Of a stretch of 64,000 bases of DNA, positions 17,212-26,657 are shown one piece after another. This stretch comes from Lachnospiraceae bacterium. GTDB lineage: Bacteria; Bacillota; Clostridia; Lachnospirales; Lachnospiraceae. The translations under genes were made by a program, and so were the position numbers. The stretch spans positions 62,001 to 126,000 of the forward strand of contig CAJTFX010000004.1 in the NCBI GenBank assembly GCA_910575555.1, in the 5' to 3' direction. The notes under the pieces were generated by a model that was not told the origin of the DNA, searched no databases, and was given only the letters and a program-made list of their open reading frames with translations. The stretch's first letter is position 1, and each line of letters starts with the position of its first letter.

Positions 17212-17988
17212 TCAATCGTTTTCCGTCTGGTCATTGGATTTGACCAGCTCACAAAGTGTCACATGCGCATTACGGTATCTCGCTGCGGGATTTTTTTCCG
17301 GCTGGGGCAGAGCAAACTGCACTGCCATTTTCGGACAGGCATGGACGCAGGCATAGCAGGCCTGGCATCCTTCCGGCTCATGGACCGCATATTGGTTTTC
17401 CAGATGGATGCACCCGGCAGGACATACCCTGGTGCAGATTCCGCAGCCCACACATTCGTCCGTCACCCTGAAAGCGGCCCAGACCGTTTCCGGTGCATTT
17501 TTCACCATCTTCAGATACATGTTATGCGCCGTTTTTTCCGCAAGGCTCGTTTTCTGTATTCCTTGACTTTTCGCCTGCAGTCTGGCCTTAATCTCATTCA
17601 GATGCTTTTCCACCTGCTTATCCATCGCCATCTGTTCTTCCATATCAAATGCCGGAAGAAAATTATCCACCATCTCAATGGTTGTAATATAATCCGCCTT
17701 TTTCCCCGCATCCCGGAAAAACAAGCCGGCAATCTCTGCTGCCCCTCCATGATGCGCGCCATAAGTCAGCACAGCGAAAAGATAATCCGTTTCAAAGGAA
17801 GCCCGGCGGATAAACTCCTTTACCATGCCCGGCATTTCATGCCCATAAACCGGACATACAATGCCAATACTGTCCGCAGAAAATTCCAGCCTTTTCTCTT
17901 TTATGATCTGTGGGATGCTTATAATTTTTTCATCCAGCTCTTTTGCCACATACAAGCTGTTCCCGGTTCCTGTAAAGTAAAAAATCAT
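17212..17988 (-). CDS. EFR1-type flavodoxin-ferredoxin fusion protein
   Basis: 258 residues from ATG 17986-17988 (GGAGGG upstream). N-terminal flavodoxin-like domain (MIFYFTGTGNSLYVAKEL, FMN phosphate loop TGTGNS), C-terminal pair of 4Fe-4S motifs: CVGCGICTRVCPAGCI and CQACYACVHACP. Shuttles electrons between FMN and Fe-S centres; the partner reductase here is the broken AKR. A LysR regulator is transcribed divergently and probably controls it. Confidence 0.9.
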   Translation of the reverse strand: MIFYFTGTGNSLYVAKELDEKIISIPQIIKEKRLEFSADSIGIVCPVYGHEMPGMVKEFIRRASFETDYLFAVLTYGAHHGGAAEIAGLFFRDAGKKADYITTIEMVDNFLPAFDMEEQMAMDKQVEKHLNEIKARLQAKSQGIQKTSLAEKTAHNMYLKMVKNAPETVWAAFRVTDECVGCGICTRVCPAGCIHLENQYAVHEPEGCQACYACVHACPKMAVQFALPQPEKNPAARYRNAHVTLCELVKSNDQTEND

Positions 17989-18142
17989 TTCCGTCCCTCC
18001 TCGTTCTGCAGTCATTTTATTGCAAAACTTTTTATTTGTACAATGCTAATTCTGCAATCCAGATTTCATAAAATGAAATGTGAAGCATTTACTTTCCTTT
18101 CTGCATCTGCTATAATTTCTTTAGAAAGGAGTGTAAGCCCGC

Positions 18143-18982
18143 ATGGTTGATTATCATATTCTGGAACAGTTTGTTACCTTTAACCAGACTGGAACCTTGC
18201 GTGAAACCGCAGAAAAAATGCATATTTCTCAGCCTACACTGACAAGAAATATGCAGAAATTGGAATCAGAATTCGATGTTCCACTATTTCACCGAACCAA
18301 AAACAGTATTTCATTAAATGAAACCGGAATTCTCGCAGCAGAAGATGCAGAAATACTGTTAAAACAAACAGAAAACATGATCCGTCATGCACGTGATTTT
18401 GACCGGAAGAACAGGACCATCACACTTGGCTCCTGCACGCCCGTCCTTATACCGGAACTCATACGCCGCATTACCGGCGCCTTTCCGATGGCATCCATTT
18501 CCTCAGAAACCAAAAACACATCCTGTCTCCTTGACGGAGCAAGAAACGGACTCTATCATCTCGTGCTGCTTCCTTTCTGCCCGGAAGATGATGAGTTATC
18601 CTGCCGTAAATGTGGCGAAGAACATCTGTCCTTTCTTCTTCCGAAGCGGCACCGCTTTGCACGCAGAAAATCTTTAAGCGTATCTGAAATGAATGGGGAA
18701 AATATGCTTTTATTTCAGGATATTGGTTTCTGGCACGATCTGGTGGTGGAGAAAATGCCCGATTCCAGGTTTCTTGTCCAGACAGAACGTTACACCTTTC
18801 TGGAATTGATTGAAAATTCCACTATGCCCGTTTTCACCACGGACTACTACCACAATGAACTTCTAGGCTCCACACCTGCCCCGTCCCGTGTGGCGGTGCC
18901 TATTACTGACCCTGAATTTAATGTCAGTTACTATCTGGTCTGCCGAAAGGAATATTCTCAAAAATTCAGCGGTCTGTTCTGA
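18143..18982 (+). CDS. LysR family transcriptional regulator
   Basis: 279 residues, the first plus-strand gene. N-terminal winged HTH: FNQTGTLRETAEKMHISQPTLTRNMQKLESEFDVPLFHR. The effector domain follows (TITLGSCTPVLIPELIRRI). ATG 18143 has AAAGGAG. The C-terminus (YLVCRKEYSQKFSGLF) ends a few residues short of typical relatives, directly at the border with the primase remnant, so it may be slightly clipped. The 154-base gap to the divergent EFR1 gene should hold its operator. Confidence 0.88.
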   Translation: MVDYHILEQFVTFNQTGTLRETAEKMHISQPTLTRNMQKLESEFDVPLFHRTKNSISLNETGILAAEDAEILLKQTENMIRHARDFDRKNRTITLGSCTPVLIPELIRRITGAFPMASISSETKNTSCLLDGARNGLYHLVLLPFCPEDDELSCRKCGEEHLSFLLPKRHRFARRKSLSVSEMNGENMLLFQDIGFWHDLVVEKMPDSRFLVQTERYTFLELIENSTMPVFTTDYYHNELLGSTPAPSRVAVPITDPEFNVSYYLVCRKEYSQKFSGLF

Positions 18983-18989
18983 CCGCAAA

Positions 18990-19675
18990 AAGAAAAAGGC
19001 TTCCGGCATTATCAATCAGGCGGTGCACCCCCCTCAAGACGCCATAAAAATATGCCCTCCGCTTCAGCTATCAGCTTTTCGCCGAGGAACGGATCATCTG
19101 TCCGGTTTGCGCTCTTTTACGGTAAGGACTATCTGCCTGCGGAAAAAGCCGTAGGAACGGTCATACAGCGAGCCGAGATTGCCATTCCCGAAACAGATAA
19201 AACGCACACATAAATCCCCCTGTTCGCTCTGCCTGCCCTTGCGCTCCAAGTCCGTTTTATCTTCCAGCGTCACTATGGATTTGATGTTATTCGTCTGCGG
19301 CAGCGCTTCCAGCTTCATATCATCGTCAAGCATCAGCAGCTTCCATTCAAGGTCTGCCCTTGCAAAGCGGTCAACTTCCACTTTCTGTATGCTGCCCGTG
19401 TTCATGCTGTCGCCAAGCAATGCCCGAAGCACTCTGCTAATTCGTGACTTGCCTTCTCCGCCTTTGCATATGACTATCATCATTTTCTGTCCTTTGGTAG
19501 TCGGTAACAGCACATAACCCATAAACTCCTGCAAGGTGATGATGTCCTCCGTTTCTAACAACTGCCCTACAAAGGAAAGCCACTGTGACGGTTCCGGCGC
19601 ATCAGGCAGATACCGCACCGGAAGCCGATTCATGCAGAACTCCTTCTGTACAGAGAAATTCTCCGATTAAAAATA
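18990..19675 (-). pseudogene. Remnant of P4-type plasmid/phage primase-helicase (DUF5906 region)
   Basis: An open stretch at 19094-19633 encodes the helicase core: ICKGGEGKSRI (Walker A), EWKLLMLDDDMKLEALPQTN (Walker B), RFICFGNGNLGSLYDRSYGFFRRQI. The N-terminal primase part is missing: a stop is met 12 codons before the apparent start, in a frame still reading SENFSVQKEFC. After KERKPD the family sequence continues in another frame (RTDDPFLGEKLIAEAEGIF) and shifts again at a run of six G near 19031. So it is truncated and frameshifted twice. Probably left from an integrated mobilizable element together with MobC. Confidence 0.85.
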
Positions 19676-19722
19676 AGTGCCGTTCGCCACATGGATACGG
19701 TCTGTCTGGTCGGGGATCAAAA

Positions 19723-20064
19723 ATGGCTAAGCGTGAGCGCAAAAACGAGCTGAAAATATTCCTAAGCGATGACGAGCAATACATACTGGAACGGAAAGTA
19801 AAAATCTCCGGCATGAAAAGCAAATCCGCCTTTCTGCGCCGCGTGATTCTGTACGGCTTTGTCTATGACATTGACTATTCAGATTTACAGGATTACAATG
19901 CCACGCTCGGAAAAATCAGCGGCAATTTAAACCAGATTGCTAAGCGAATGAACGCAACGGGTAACGTGTATAAAGCTGATGTGGAGGAAGTGAAAAAACT
20001 GATGAAACAGGTGTGGGATACACAGAAAGCCATGCTTGCAAAACAGCCCACTATGAAACAGTAA
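19723..20064 (+). CDS. mobC: MobC-like mobilization (relaxosome) protein
   Basis: 113 residues from ATG 19723: MAKRERKNELKIFLSDDEQ, then GMKSKSAFLRRVILYGFVYDIDY (ribbon-helix-helix-like) and ISGNLNQIAKRMNATGNVY, the MobC family signature. Accessory relaxosome protein that helps a relaxase nick oriT. The relaxase gene that normally follows is absent; 20065 onward is unrelated sequence. So it is an intact orphan of a decayed mobilizable element. The 47 codons ahead of this ATG in frame do not look coding. Confidence 0.85.
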   Translation: MAKRERKNELKIFLSDDEQYILERKVKISGMKSKSAFLRRVILYGFVYDIDYSDLQDYNATLGKISGNLNQIAKRMNATGNVYKADVEEVKKLMKQVWDTQKAMLAKQPTMKQ

Positions 20065-20175
20065 ATTGTTTCTAAATTCCTACCGAAAATAAAACAGCAA
20101 CAGTCCAATTTCTCCCACAAATCTGCAGTAGCAAAACCACAGCAAAATCTAAAATCAGACAAATTTCGCACCACT

Positions 20176-20224
20176 AAAAAGGTGTATCGCATTGAAGTTT
20201 TAACCTTCATTTCGATACACCTTT
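20176..20224. terminator. Bidirectional hairpin terminator
   Basis: AAAGGTGTATCG (20178-20189) pairs with CGATACACCTTT (20213-20224), with an inner TGAAG/CTTCA stem. Minus strand shows a run of five T after the stem; the plus side ends the mobC remnant. The interval 20065-20386 has no other gene. Confidence 0.6.
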
Positions 20225-20346
20225 ATGTGTAAAAGTTGCTGTTTTCTTTCCTTTTTTACTGCCTCATGCCTGTGTATATTGGGGCGTATTTTCCTCATGC
20301 ATATTTCCTCCGGTTTTATAGCGCATGATGCTATAACATGATAAGG

Positions 20347-20384
20347 AAAAGCCAGCAGAATCTGCAAAGAAACTACTGGCTTTT
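20347..20384 (-). terminator. Rho-independent terminator of the iron-uptake operon
   Basis: Minus strand: AAAAGCCAG / CTGGCTTTT stem directly after the DtxR-family gene stop, ending in a T-rich tail. Confidence 0.75.
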
Positions 20385-20386
20385 CT

Positions 20387-20755
20387 TTACTGTTCAAATG
20401 TTTCCTTCAATTTCCTAAAGCTCTCATCGCTTATGCTATGTTCCATTTTACAGGCATCTCTTTCAGCCACTTCTTTTGATACCCCGGCATTTATTAACAT
20501 ACCTGTCAAAAAAAGATGTTTCTCATATATCTTTTCTGCTATAGCCTTTCCAGAATCCGTCAAATGGAGATACCCTTCATTATCCACAACAAGGTAATTC
20601 CCATTTTTTAACACCAAAACCGCATGGCAAATGCTTGGCTTGCTAAAGCCCATGTGACGGGCAAGGTCAACAGAGCGTACCGCACTTTCTCCCATTTGCT
20701 TTTGCAGTATCAATACAGCTTCCAAATAGTCCTCGCCTGACGCATGAATCTTCAT
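20387..20755 (-). CDS. DtxR/MntR family metal-dependent regulator
   Basis: 122 residues. N-terminal winged HTH: SGEDYLEAVLILQKQMGESAVRSVDLARHMGFSKPSICHAVLVL, then the dimerisation/metal domain with GMLINAGVSKEVAERDACKMEHSISDESF, where the Cys, Glu and His of the metal site are visible (C-K-M-E-H). It is the short form without an SH3 domain. Last gene of the ECF/ABC cassette; in the equibactin locus of Streptococcus equi a DtxR-type repressor (EqbA) controls the corresponding genes. Likely iron-responsive repressor binding the GTTAGT-type palindromes further on. Confidence 0.9.
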   Translation of the reverse strand: MKIHASGEDYLEAVLILQKQMGESAVRSVDLARHMGFSKPSICHAVLVLKNGNYLVVDNEGYLHLTDSGKAIAEKIYEKHLFLTGMLINAGVSKEVAERDACKMEHSISDESFRKLKETFEQ

Positions 20756-20766
20756 ATTACCCTCCT

Positions 20767-22512
20767 TTATGCAAGACTCCAGCCAGATGACTTTTCACGG
20801 ATATTCACAAAATCCTGATAAATTCCGGCTTTCGCCATAAGCTCGTCATGTGTGCCCTGTTCACTGATACGCCCGTCCGAGATAACCAGAATCTGATCGG
20901 CTTCTCGAATTGTATTCAGACGATGTGCAATCACAAGCAGGGTCTTACCCTTCACCAGCTCACTGATAGCCTCCTGAATGTAGCTTTCATTGTCCGTATC
21001 GACACTGGCGGTCGCTTCGTCCAATATTACAATCGGCGCATCCTTTAATATACAGCGGGCAATCGAAATACGCTGCTTTTCCCCACCGGACAGGGTAGCG
21101 CCGCCCTCGCCAATCACGGTCTGGAATCCTTCCGGCAGTTCCATAATAAAATCATAGCACCGGGCTTTTTTCGCCGCCTCGTAAACCTCTTGTTCCGTAG
21201 CGTCCGGTTTTCCCATGCTGATATTGTTATAAATTGTGTCCTGAAACAGATACACACGCTGGAAAACCATGCTGATCTGATTCATCAATTCAGAAAGTGG
21301 AACATTCCGAATATCCGTGCCACGAACCATTACCTTACCGGATTTCACATCCCATAAACGGGCTAATAGGTTTGCAATGGTAGATTTCCCACCGCCAGAT
21401 GGTCCTACAAGTGCAGTCATTGTATTTTTCTTCATAGAGAAATTGATATTATGCAGCACTTCTTTATCCTGGTAAGCAAAAGCCACATGGTCAAAACAAA
21501 CCTCCGGGGTAACAGAATCCACTTTGGAAATATGCTCTGTACCTTTATCCGGCAATTCCTTTTCATTCAGGACTTCCTCAATTCTGTCTAACGCAGCGTT
21601 CATAACTGTAAGCCGGGATGCCTCGCCATACAATGCTTTTAATGGTCCGAACAGGTCAAAGACAAAGAGCAGTACGCCGAGCAGATAAGGCAGAGAGATC
21701 ACGCCGATTTGTTCAAGCCAGACAGAGAGTGCAAAAATGGCAGCAATCCCAAACGCATACAAGATATTCAGCCCTCTTGTCCAGGGTGTCATTTTTCGTT
21801 CAAATTCGGTTGATGTATCCCTGGAGCGTCTGAAGTTTTCAGTCAATTCTTCCGATTTCTCACCAATCAGGTTATAGCTCTTAATCACACCAATTCCCTC
21901 GGCAAAAGAGAGAACTGCATCTGTCAAATGTTCACTTTGATTCTGCCTCCCGGCGGCTTCTTTCAGGGAAACCTTATTCATTCCCTTTGCAACAAGTGAT
22001 GCAAGCAGTGTCACGATTGCAGCGATCAAGCCAAGCCGCCAATCCAGAAAGAACATAAATACCAGCAGAATAAGGGCAGAGAGCATATAGCTCATCATAT
22101 TGCCGAGAGTACTCATAGCGGCTTCTTCAATAAATACCATATCCGTACTGAGTACGGAACTGATTTTCCCGATATTGCCAGATGTAAAATATCCCATCGG
22201 CAATTTGCGGAGATGTCCTCCAAGCTCCATTCTTTTATCTGTAAAAATCATATATCCGGCGGCACTTTGCAGCCTGTCACAAAGGTAGTGAACAACAGCC
22301 TGTGCAACCACCACTGTGGCAAGCCCAATCCCGATATGCAGACAGTCTGCTCCAGTTAAAGTTTTCTGATAGAATCCAGAGAGTACAAGAAATGCCAAAA
22401 AGACAGGCATTTTTGCAAGTATGGATTCAATAAATGCACATAGAAACGCACCCTGAATCCGGCTCTTATATTTGCCGGAGAGCTTTAAAATTCTTGAAAA
22501 TAGTGCAAGCAT
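20767..22512 (-). CDS. ABC transporter, fused permease-ATPase (second half of heterodimer)
   Basis: 581 residues: six-helix exporter-fold domain (residues 1-300) and an ATPase domain with Walker A GPSGGGKST, signature LSGGEKQR and Walker B IVILDEATASVD. It is immediately adjacent to the second half-transporter (stop and start touch), so the two likely form a heterodimer like YbtP/YbtQ or IrtA/IrtB, which are exporter-fold proteins that import ferric siderophores. The neighbourhood (ECF transporter, AraC and DtxR regulators) supports iron-siderophore uptake. Confidence 0.9.
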   Translation of the reverse strand: MLALFSRILKLSGKYKSRIQGAFLCAFIESILAKMPVFLAFLVLSGFYQKTLTGADCLHIGIGLATVVVAQAVVHYLCDRLQSAAGYMIFTDKRMELGGHLRKLPMGYFTSGNIGKISSVLSTDMVFIEEAAMSTLGNMMSYMLSALILLVFMFFLDWRLGLIAAIVTLLASLVAKGMNKVSLKEAAGRQNQSEHLTDAVLSFAEGIGVIKSYNLIGEKSEELTENFRRSRDTSTEFERKMTPWTRGLNILYAFGIAAIFALSVWLEQIGVISLPYLLGVLLFVFDLFGPLKALYGEASRLTVMNAALDRIEEVLNEKELPDKGTEHISKVDSVTPEVCFDHVAFAYQDKEVLHNINFSMKKNTMTALVGPSGGGKSTIANLLARLWDVKSGKVMVRGTDIRNVPLSELMNQISMVFQRVYLFQDTIYNNISMGKPDATEQEVYEAAKKARCYDFIMELPEGFQTVIGEGGATLSGGEKQRISIARCILKDAPIVILDEATASVDTDNESYIQEAISELVKGKTLLVIAHRLNTIREADQILVISDGRISEQGTHDELMAKAGIYQDFVNIREKSSGWSLA

Positions 22513-24297
22513 TTATTTCCCCTCCTTTGCAGTATTTACTTTCCATTCTGCGCTGCCTTGTGCCGCTTTCCATAATTTCTGGTATTCCCCACAGGTCTGC
22601 AGCAATTCCTTATGAGTACCTGTTGCAGCTAACTTTCCATGCTCTATTACACAAATCTGGTCAGCATTCATAATCGCAGGAAGTTTGTGGGCAATCACAA
22701 ATAAAGTTTTTCCCTTTACCAGCTCTGCAATTGCGGCTTCCATTTTTTCCTCATTCTCCGGATCGGCATATGCGGTTGCTTCATCAAGTACGATAATAGG
22801 AGCATTTTTTAGGATTGCACGAGCCAGAGATATACGTTGGCGCTGACCTCCGGAAAGCATCTTGCCCGCATCACCAGCCATTGAACGGATTCCCTGCGGC
22901 AGTTTTTCAAGAAATTCTAAACACTGTGCTTTTTTCGCCGCTTCAAGGACTTCTTCATCCGTAGCGTCCGGTTTTCCCATTCGGATATTCTCAAGCAGAG
23001 AAGTGTTAAACAAATACTGATCCTGTGCCACATAAGAAATCTGGCTGTTTAATGCTTTAAGGCTCATTTCTGTTATTTTCTGCCCTCCGATAAAAATACT
23101 TCCCTGCTGTGGGTCATAATAGTGGATCAACAGCTTTGCAAGCGTACTTTTCCCGGAACCGGATTCACCGACTAAAGCCGTTTTTTGTCCGGCTTTTACG
23201 GTAAAACTGATGTCTGTGATAACTTCATCCATTGTCACCATTGGCTTTCCATCCGGCCCTGGCTGGGTTTTCTCATATCCAAAAGTGATATGGTCAAAAC
23301 AAATATCGAGGTTCTTCCCATAAAAAGCATCATTTGTCTGCTTTAGGGGCGCAGTTTCCAGCACCTGCTCTAAAGCCGAGATTTTATAGTTAAGCTGCGG
23401 CATAGTCGGTAAAAACCCTAATGACTTTAATAGCGGTATGCCAATACTAAGCGACAGGCAGAGAATGAGAATCAAATCCGGCAAAGTTGAAAATCCTGAA
23501 AGGACGAACCACGCGCCCAAAGGCAGGGTAAGAATAATCGTGCAGGGGAGCAGACTACTGTAAACCGCCATCCACGGCCATGCCGCTTTGTACCATTCCA
23601 GCGTATAATCCCGATAGTCGGAAATATCCTTGCGAAAACGCTCATAAGATTCAGCTTCTTTATTAAATACCTTTACAACCTCCATGCCGTTGATATATTC
23701 AATAATGGTATTGTTCATTTTCTGCCCTGCCATATAGTACGGCCCCATTTTCTTCATGCCGACAGAGTACATGATCATCATAGCTGCAAAGCTGACAGGG
23801 ATTGATGCAAGAGATAATAAAGCCAGTTTCCAGTCAATGAAGAACATGGCAACATAAATTGCCAATGGAATCATAAGGTTTGCCATTCCTTCTGGCAGGG
23901 AATGTGCCAGTAATACTTCCAGACTGTCCACATCATCCACAAACAGCTTTTTAATCGTACCCGTTCCCTTGTCCTGAATAAATCCAAGGGGCAGAGCCTC
24001 AAAGCGTTTCTGCAGGGCTGTACGCAGCCTGAGCAGGGTATTGTAAGCTGCCTTATGGGAAATATTCAGGCCCCATCCATAAAGAATTGCCTGCAAAACC
24101 AGACAAACTAAAACTCCAATTACCCGTGATGATACATAACCACTCCCCACAGTTTCACCCATGATAAGCGGTGAAATCACCTGATAGGCCAGCACAAAAG
24201 GCAGAACACCCATAAGGACACTAAGAAGCACAATAAAAGTTGCACTGTATAAGTCCTTCTTGTGCGGCCCTGCATACTCAAATACTTTTTTGAACAT
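22513..24297 (-). CDS. ABC transporter, fused permease-ATPase (first half of heterodimer)
   Basis: 594 residues: N-terminal membrane domain starting MFKKVFEYAGPHKKDLY, ATPase with Walker A GESGSGKST, signature LSGGQRQR and Walker B IIVLDEATAYADPENE. The AYADPENE variation after Walker B is typical of one member of heterodimeric pairs. Follows the ECF ATPase gene by 14 bases. Role as for its partner: probable import or release of a metal-siderophore complex across the membrane. Confidence 0.9.
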   Translation of the reverse strand: MFKKVFEYAGPHKKDLYSATFIVLLSVLMGVLPFVLAYQVISPLIMGETVGSGYVSSRVIGVLVCLVLQAILYGWGLNISHKAAYNTLLRLRTALQKRFEALPLGFIQDKGTGTIKKLFVDDVDSLEVLLAHSLPEGMANLMIPLAIYVAMFFIDWKLALLSLASIPVSFAAMMIMYSVGMKKMGPYYMAGQKMNNTIIEYINGMEVVKVFNKEAESYERFRKDISDYRDYTLEWYKAAWPWMAVYSSLLPCTIILTLPLGAWFVLSGFSTLPDLILILCLSLSIGIPLLKSLGFLPTMPQLNYKISALEQVLETAPLKQTNDAFYGKNLDICFDHITFGYEKTQPGPDGKPMVTMDEVITDISFTVKAGQKTALVGESGSGKSTLAKLLIHYYDPQQGSIFIGGQKITEMSLKALNSQISYVAQDQYLFNTSLLENIRMGKPDATDEEVLEAAKKAQCLEFLEKLPQGIRSMAGDAGKMLSGGQRQRISLARAILKNAPIIVLDEATAYADPENEEKMEAAIAELVKGKTLFVIAHKLPAIMNADQICVIEHGKLAATGTHKELLQTCGEYQKLWKAAQGSAEWKVNTAKEGK

Positions 24298-24311
24298 AAC
24301 AAAACCTCCAA

Positions 24312-25778
24312 TCAGTTAAAATATTGTTTTGAAAGTGACAACAGAATTTCAGGCGTCAGGACTTGATTTTTTATGGAATCCTGCCCGTCAAGCTGCAGCA
24401 CTTCCGAACAAGTGCGGGTAATAAATTCAAAATCATGCGATACTACAAAAATGATAACTCCTGCACTTGCAAGCTGCCCAATCAGACGGCTGACACGCAT
24501 CATTGAATCATAATCAAGGCCGCTGGTTGGTTCATCAAAGTAGATTACCGGGCTATCCTTGACAATGGCTGCGCCAATCGTTACCCTCTGTTTTTGACCG
24601 CCCGACAGAGATGCCGGGTGACATTCCCAATAAGCGTTAAGTTCCAGTGCATCCAAAGTTTCCGTGACCTTTTCTGCACAATCCTCTTTTATGCCCAATG
24701 ACAATTCTTCTTCCACACTGCTTGCAAAAAGCTGATAATCCGTATCCTGCATCACAAGATAGGACAAGTTTCTTCTCTGGCGTGGAGATAGCTTTTTTCC
24801 GTTATAATAAACAGCTCCGCTTTTTTCTTTTAACAGCCCTGTCATAATCGAAAGCAATGTAGTCTTTCCAGCACCATTATGACCTAAAATCCCAATTACA
24901 TCACCCTCACGTGCTTCAAAATTGATATTCCGCAAAATATCCGGTTCCTTCCTATACGCAAAAGAAAGACCTTCCACCTTCAGAACGCTGCCGGATTCAC
25001 GGACATTTGATTTTGCCTTGTATTCCCTTGCATCCCGTTCTGGATAAACTGTCCGCAATCCGTAAGAAATGCGCATTTCATCAGGTATCCTGCAAAATTG
25101 TTCTCTTGTAAACTCCTGCTTAATTCCGCCTTCTTGAATGAGAAACGCCCGGTCAAGCAATTCTTTTAAATAATAAAAGCGATGCTCCACGACAAGGATT
25201 GTATATCCATCCTGTTTTAAATGTTTCATTATCTCCGCCAGCCGTTTTGTGGCATCATAATCCAGATTCGCCGACGGCTCGTCAAAAATATATACTTTGG
25301 GCAAAAGTGCATAGACAGAGCCAACCGCTATCTGCTGTTTCTCCCCACTGGACAGATCAAAAATACTGCGGTTCAGATAATCTGACAGTCTTAAATCTGT
25401 TACTGATTTTACAATGCGGTCAATCGTCTTTTCACGGGAGAATCCCATATTTTCACATCCAAAGGCAAGTTCCCGTGTGGTGTCTGTCATAAAAAACTGG
25501 GAACGTGGGTCTTGAAAAACAGTTCCCACCTTGCCAGTCAGTTCAGACGGTTTTAATTCCAACAGAGATTGTCCGTCAAGTGAAATATTTCCCTTTATTT
25601 CTCCAGGATAGAAATGTGGAATCAACCCATTCAAAGAACGGATCAGCGTTGTTTTTCCGCACCCACTCCGCCCTGTCAGTAAAATAAGCTCCCCTGTCTG
25701 GACGGTCAGGTTAATATCTCTTAATGTAAACTCGTCTCTTTCCTCATAGCGGAAAGAAAAATTTTCAAATGTTATCAC
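24312..25778 (-). CDS. ECF transporter ATPase, tandem EcfA1-EcfA2 fusion
   Basis: 488 residues with two complete ABC ATPase domains: first Walker A GRSGCGKTT, signature LSSGEKQQ, Walker B VYIFDEPSANLD; second Walker A GHNGAGKTT, signature LSGGQKQR, Walker B VIYFDEPTSGLD. GTG 25776-25778 is preferred: GGAGGG lies seven bases upstream and it starts two bases after EcfT ends; ATG 25791 would overlap EcfT. Powers the EcfS/EcfT membrane unit. The order S-T-A matches the HIJ genes of the equibactin import arm. Confidence 0.92.
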   Translation of the reverse strand: MITFENFSFRYEERDEFTLRDINLTVQTGELILLTGRSGCGKTTLIRSLNGLIPHFYPGEIKGNISLDGQSLLELKPSELTGKVGTVFQDPRSQFFMTDTTRELAFGCENMGFSREKTIDRIVKSVTDLRLSDYLNRSIFDLSSGEKQQIAVGSVYALLPKVYIFDEPSANLDYDATKRLAEIMKHLKQDGYTILVVEHRFYYLKELLDRAFLIQEGGIKQEFTREQFCRIPDEMRISYGLRTVYPERDAREYKAKSNVRESGSVLKVEGLSFAYRKEPDILRNINFEAREGDVIGILGHNGAGKTTLLSIMTGLLKEKSGAVYYNGKKLSPRQRRNLSYLVMQDTDYQLFASSVEEELSLGIKEDCAEKVTETLDALELNAYWECHPASLSGGQKQRVTIGAAIVKDSPVIYFDEPTSGLDYDSMMRVSRLIGQLASAGVIIFVVSHDFEFITRTCSEVLQLDGQDSIKNQVLTPEILLSLSKQYFN

Positions 25779-25780
25779 GG

Positions 25781-26551
25781 CTATACCCTCCATATGATAA
25801 TTTCCCCGATAGAGGTATAGTCGAGGAACAAAAGAGCTGCCAAAAAAGCAATCCCTAAAATTGTTACGGCATATTCCGGCCATGAAAAGCGGACATGGTT
25901 CAGTGCATACCTTTTTTCCTCTAACTCCAATCCACGTGTCGTGCCGGACGCAGCCAGTTCATCCGTCACTTTCAGGCAGCGCATCAACAACGGTACCAAA
26001 ATGTATTCAACTGTGGAAATCGGGTGAATGATTCGCTTCCAAAAGGTATCACTGATGCCCCGAATATCCATTGTGTTGCAGATCATACGGTATTCAATCC
26101 GCAGAGTAGGTATGTACCGGAACATAACCACCAGTGGAATTGTGACAGACTGTGGGAGGCGCATACGCTGCAATGATACCATGAGGTCATCCATGTGCGT
26201 CGTTCGCAAAGTCCATATCCCCATCATGGCAATAGGAACCAGTTTCAAAATAGTTACACCAAACACACTCATAATCACGCTTAACACAGGAATGGAAACA
26301 TAACGCAGCAAAGCATTGAGATAAGCGACAATGATGTAAAAGACCAACATTTTTACCGCCCATCTAACGCCATTCCCGATAGCTATAAATAATGCTAATG
26401 TAACAACCAATATCAGGCTAACTACTTCTCCATTCAGAAAATAGCTGACACAGCCAATCAAAATCAACAATGCCGCTTTACAGCGTGGGTCTAAAGCTGC
26501 TGTTCTTTTAAATTGTTTTTGTATAATAAGTTTCTTTATATTTTCTTCCAT
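25781..26551 (-). CDS. ECF transporter transmembrane component EcfT
   Basis: 256 residues from ATG 26549-26551 (GGAGG five bases upstream); the frame stays open further but without a ribosome site. Several membrane helices, with the CbiQ/EcfT coupling motifs near VTIPLVVMFRYIPTL and AASGTTRGLELE (A-R-G box). Links the substrate protein to the fused ATPase. A perfect 10-bp hairpin lies upstream, between it and EcfS. Confidence 0.9.
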   Translation of the reverse strand: MEENIKKLIIQKQFKRTAALDPRCKAALLILIGCVSYFLNGEVVSLILVVTLALFIAIGNGVRWAVKMLVFYIIVAYLNALLRYVSIPVLSVIMSVFGVTILKLVPIAMMGIWTLRTTHMDDLMVSLQRMRLPQSVTIPLVVMFRYIPTLRIEYRMICNTMDIRGISDTFWKRIIHPISTVEYILVPLLMRCLKVTDELAASGTTRGLELEEKRYALNHVRFSWPEYAVTILGIAFLAALLFLDYTSIGEIIIWRV

Positions 26552-26569
26552 ACTGTCCTCCAATGTTAA

Positions 26570-26593
26570 GCGGGGCTGACGTTTCAGCCCCGC
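26570..26593 (-). other. Intercistronic hairpin between ecfS and ecfT
   Basis: Perfect stem GCGGGGCTGA / TCAGCCCCGC with a four-base loop and only two T behind it. Too T-poor for a good terminator; more likely an mRNA-processing or stabilising hairpin that sets different levels of the S component and the rest. Confidence 0.6.
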
Positions 26594-26657
26594 TTTCATA
26601 TTCAGGCAGTCCACTGACAAAATCATGTGTCTGTCATACATTCGGAGCTTTACGCTG

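Noticed and set aside
20200-20397. A 65-codon minus-strand frame after the DtxR-family gene
   Set aside because: It overlaps two hairpins/terminators, has no ribosome site and no recognisable protein pattern.
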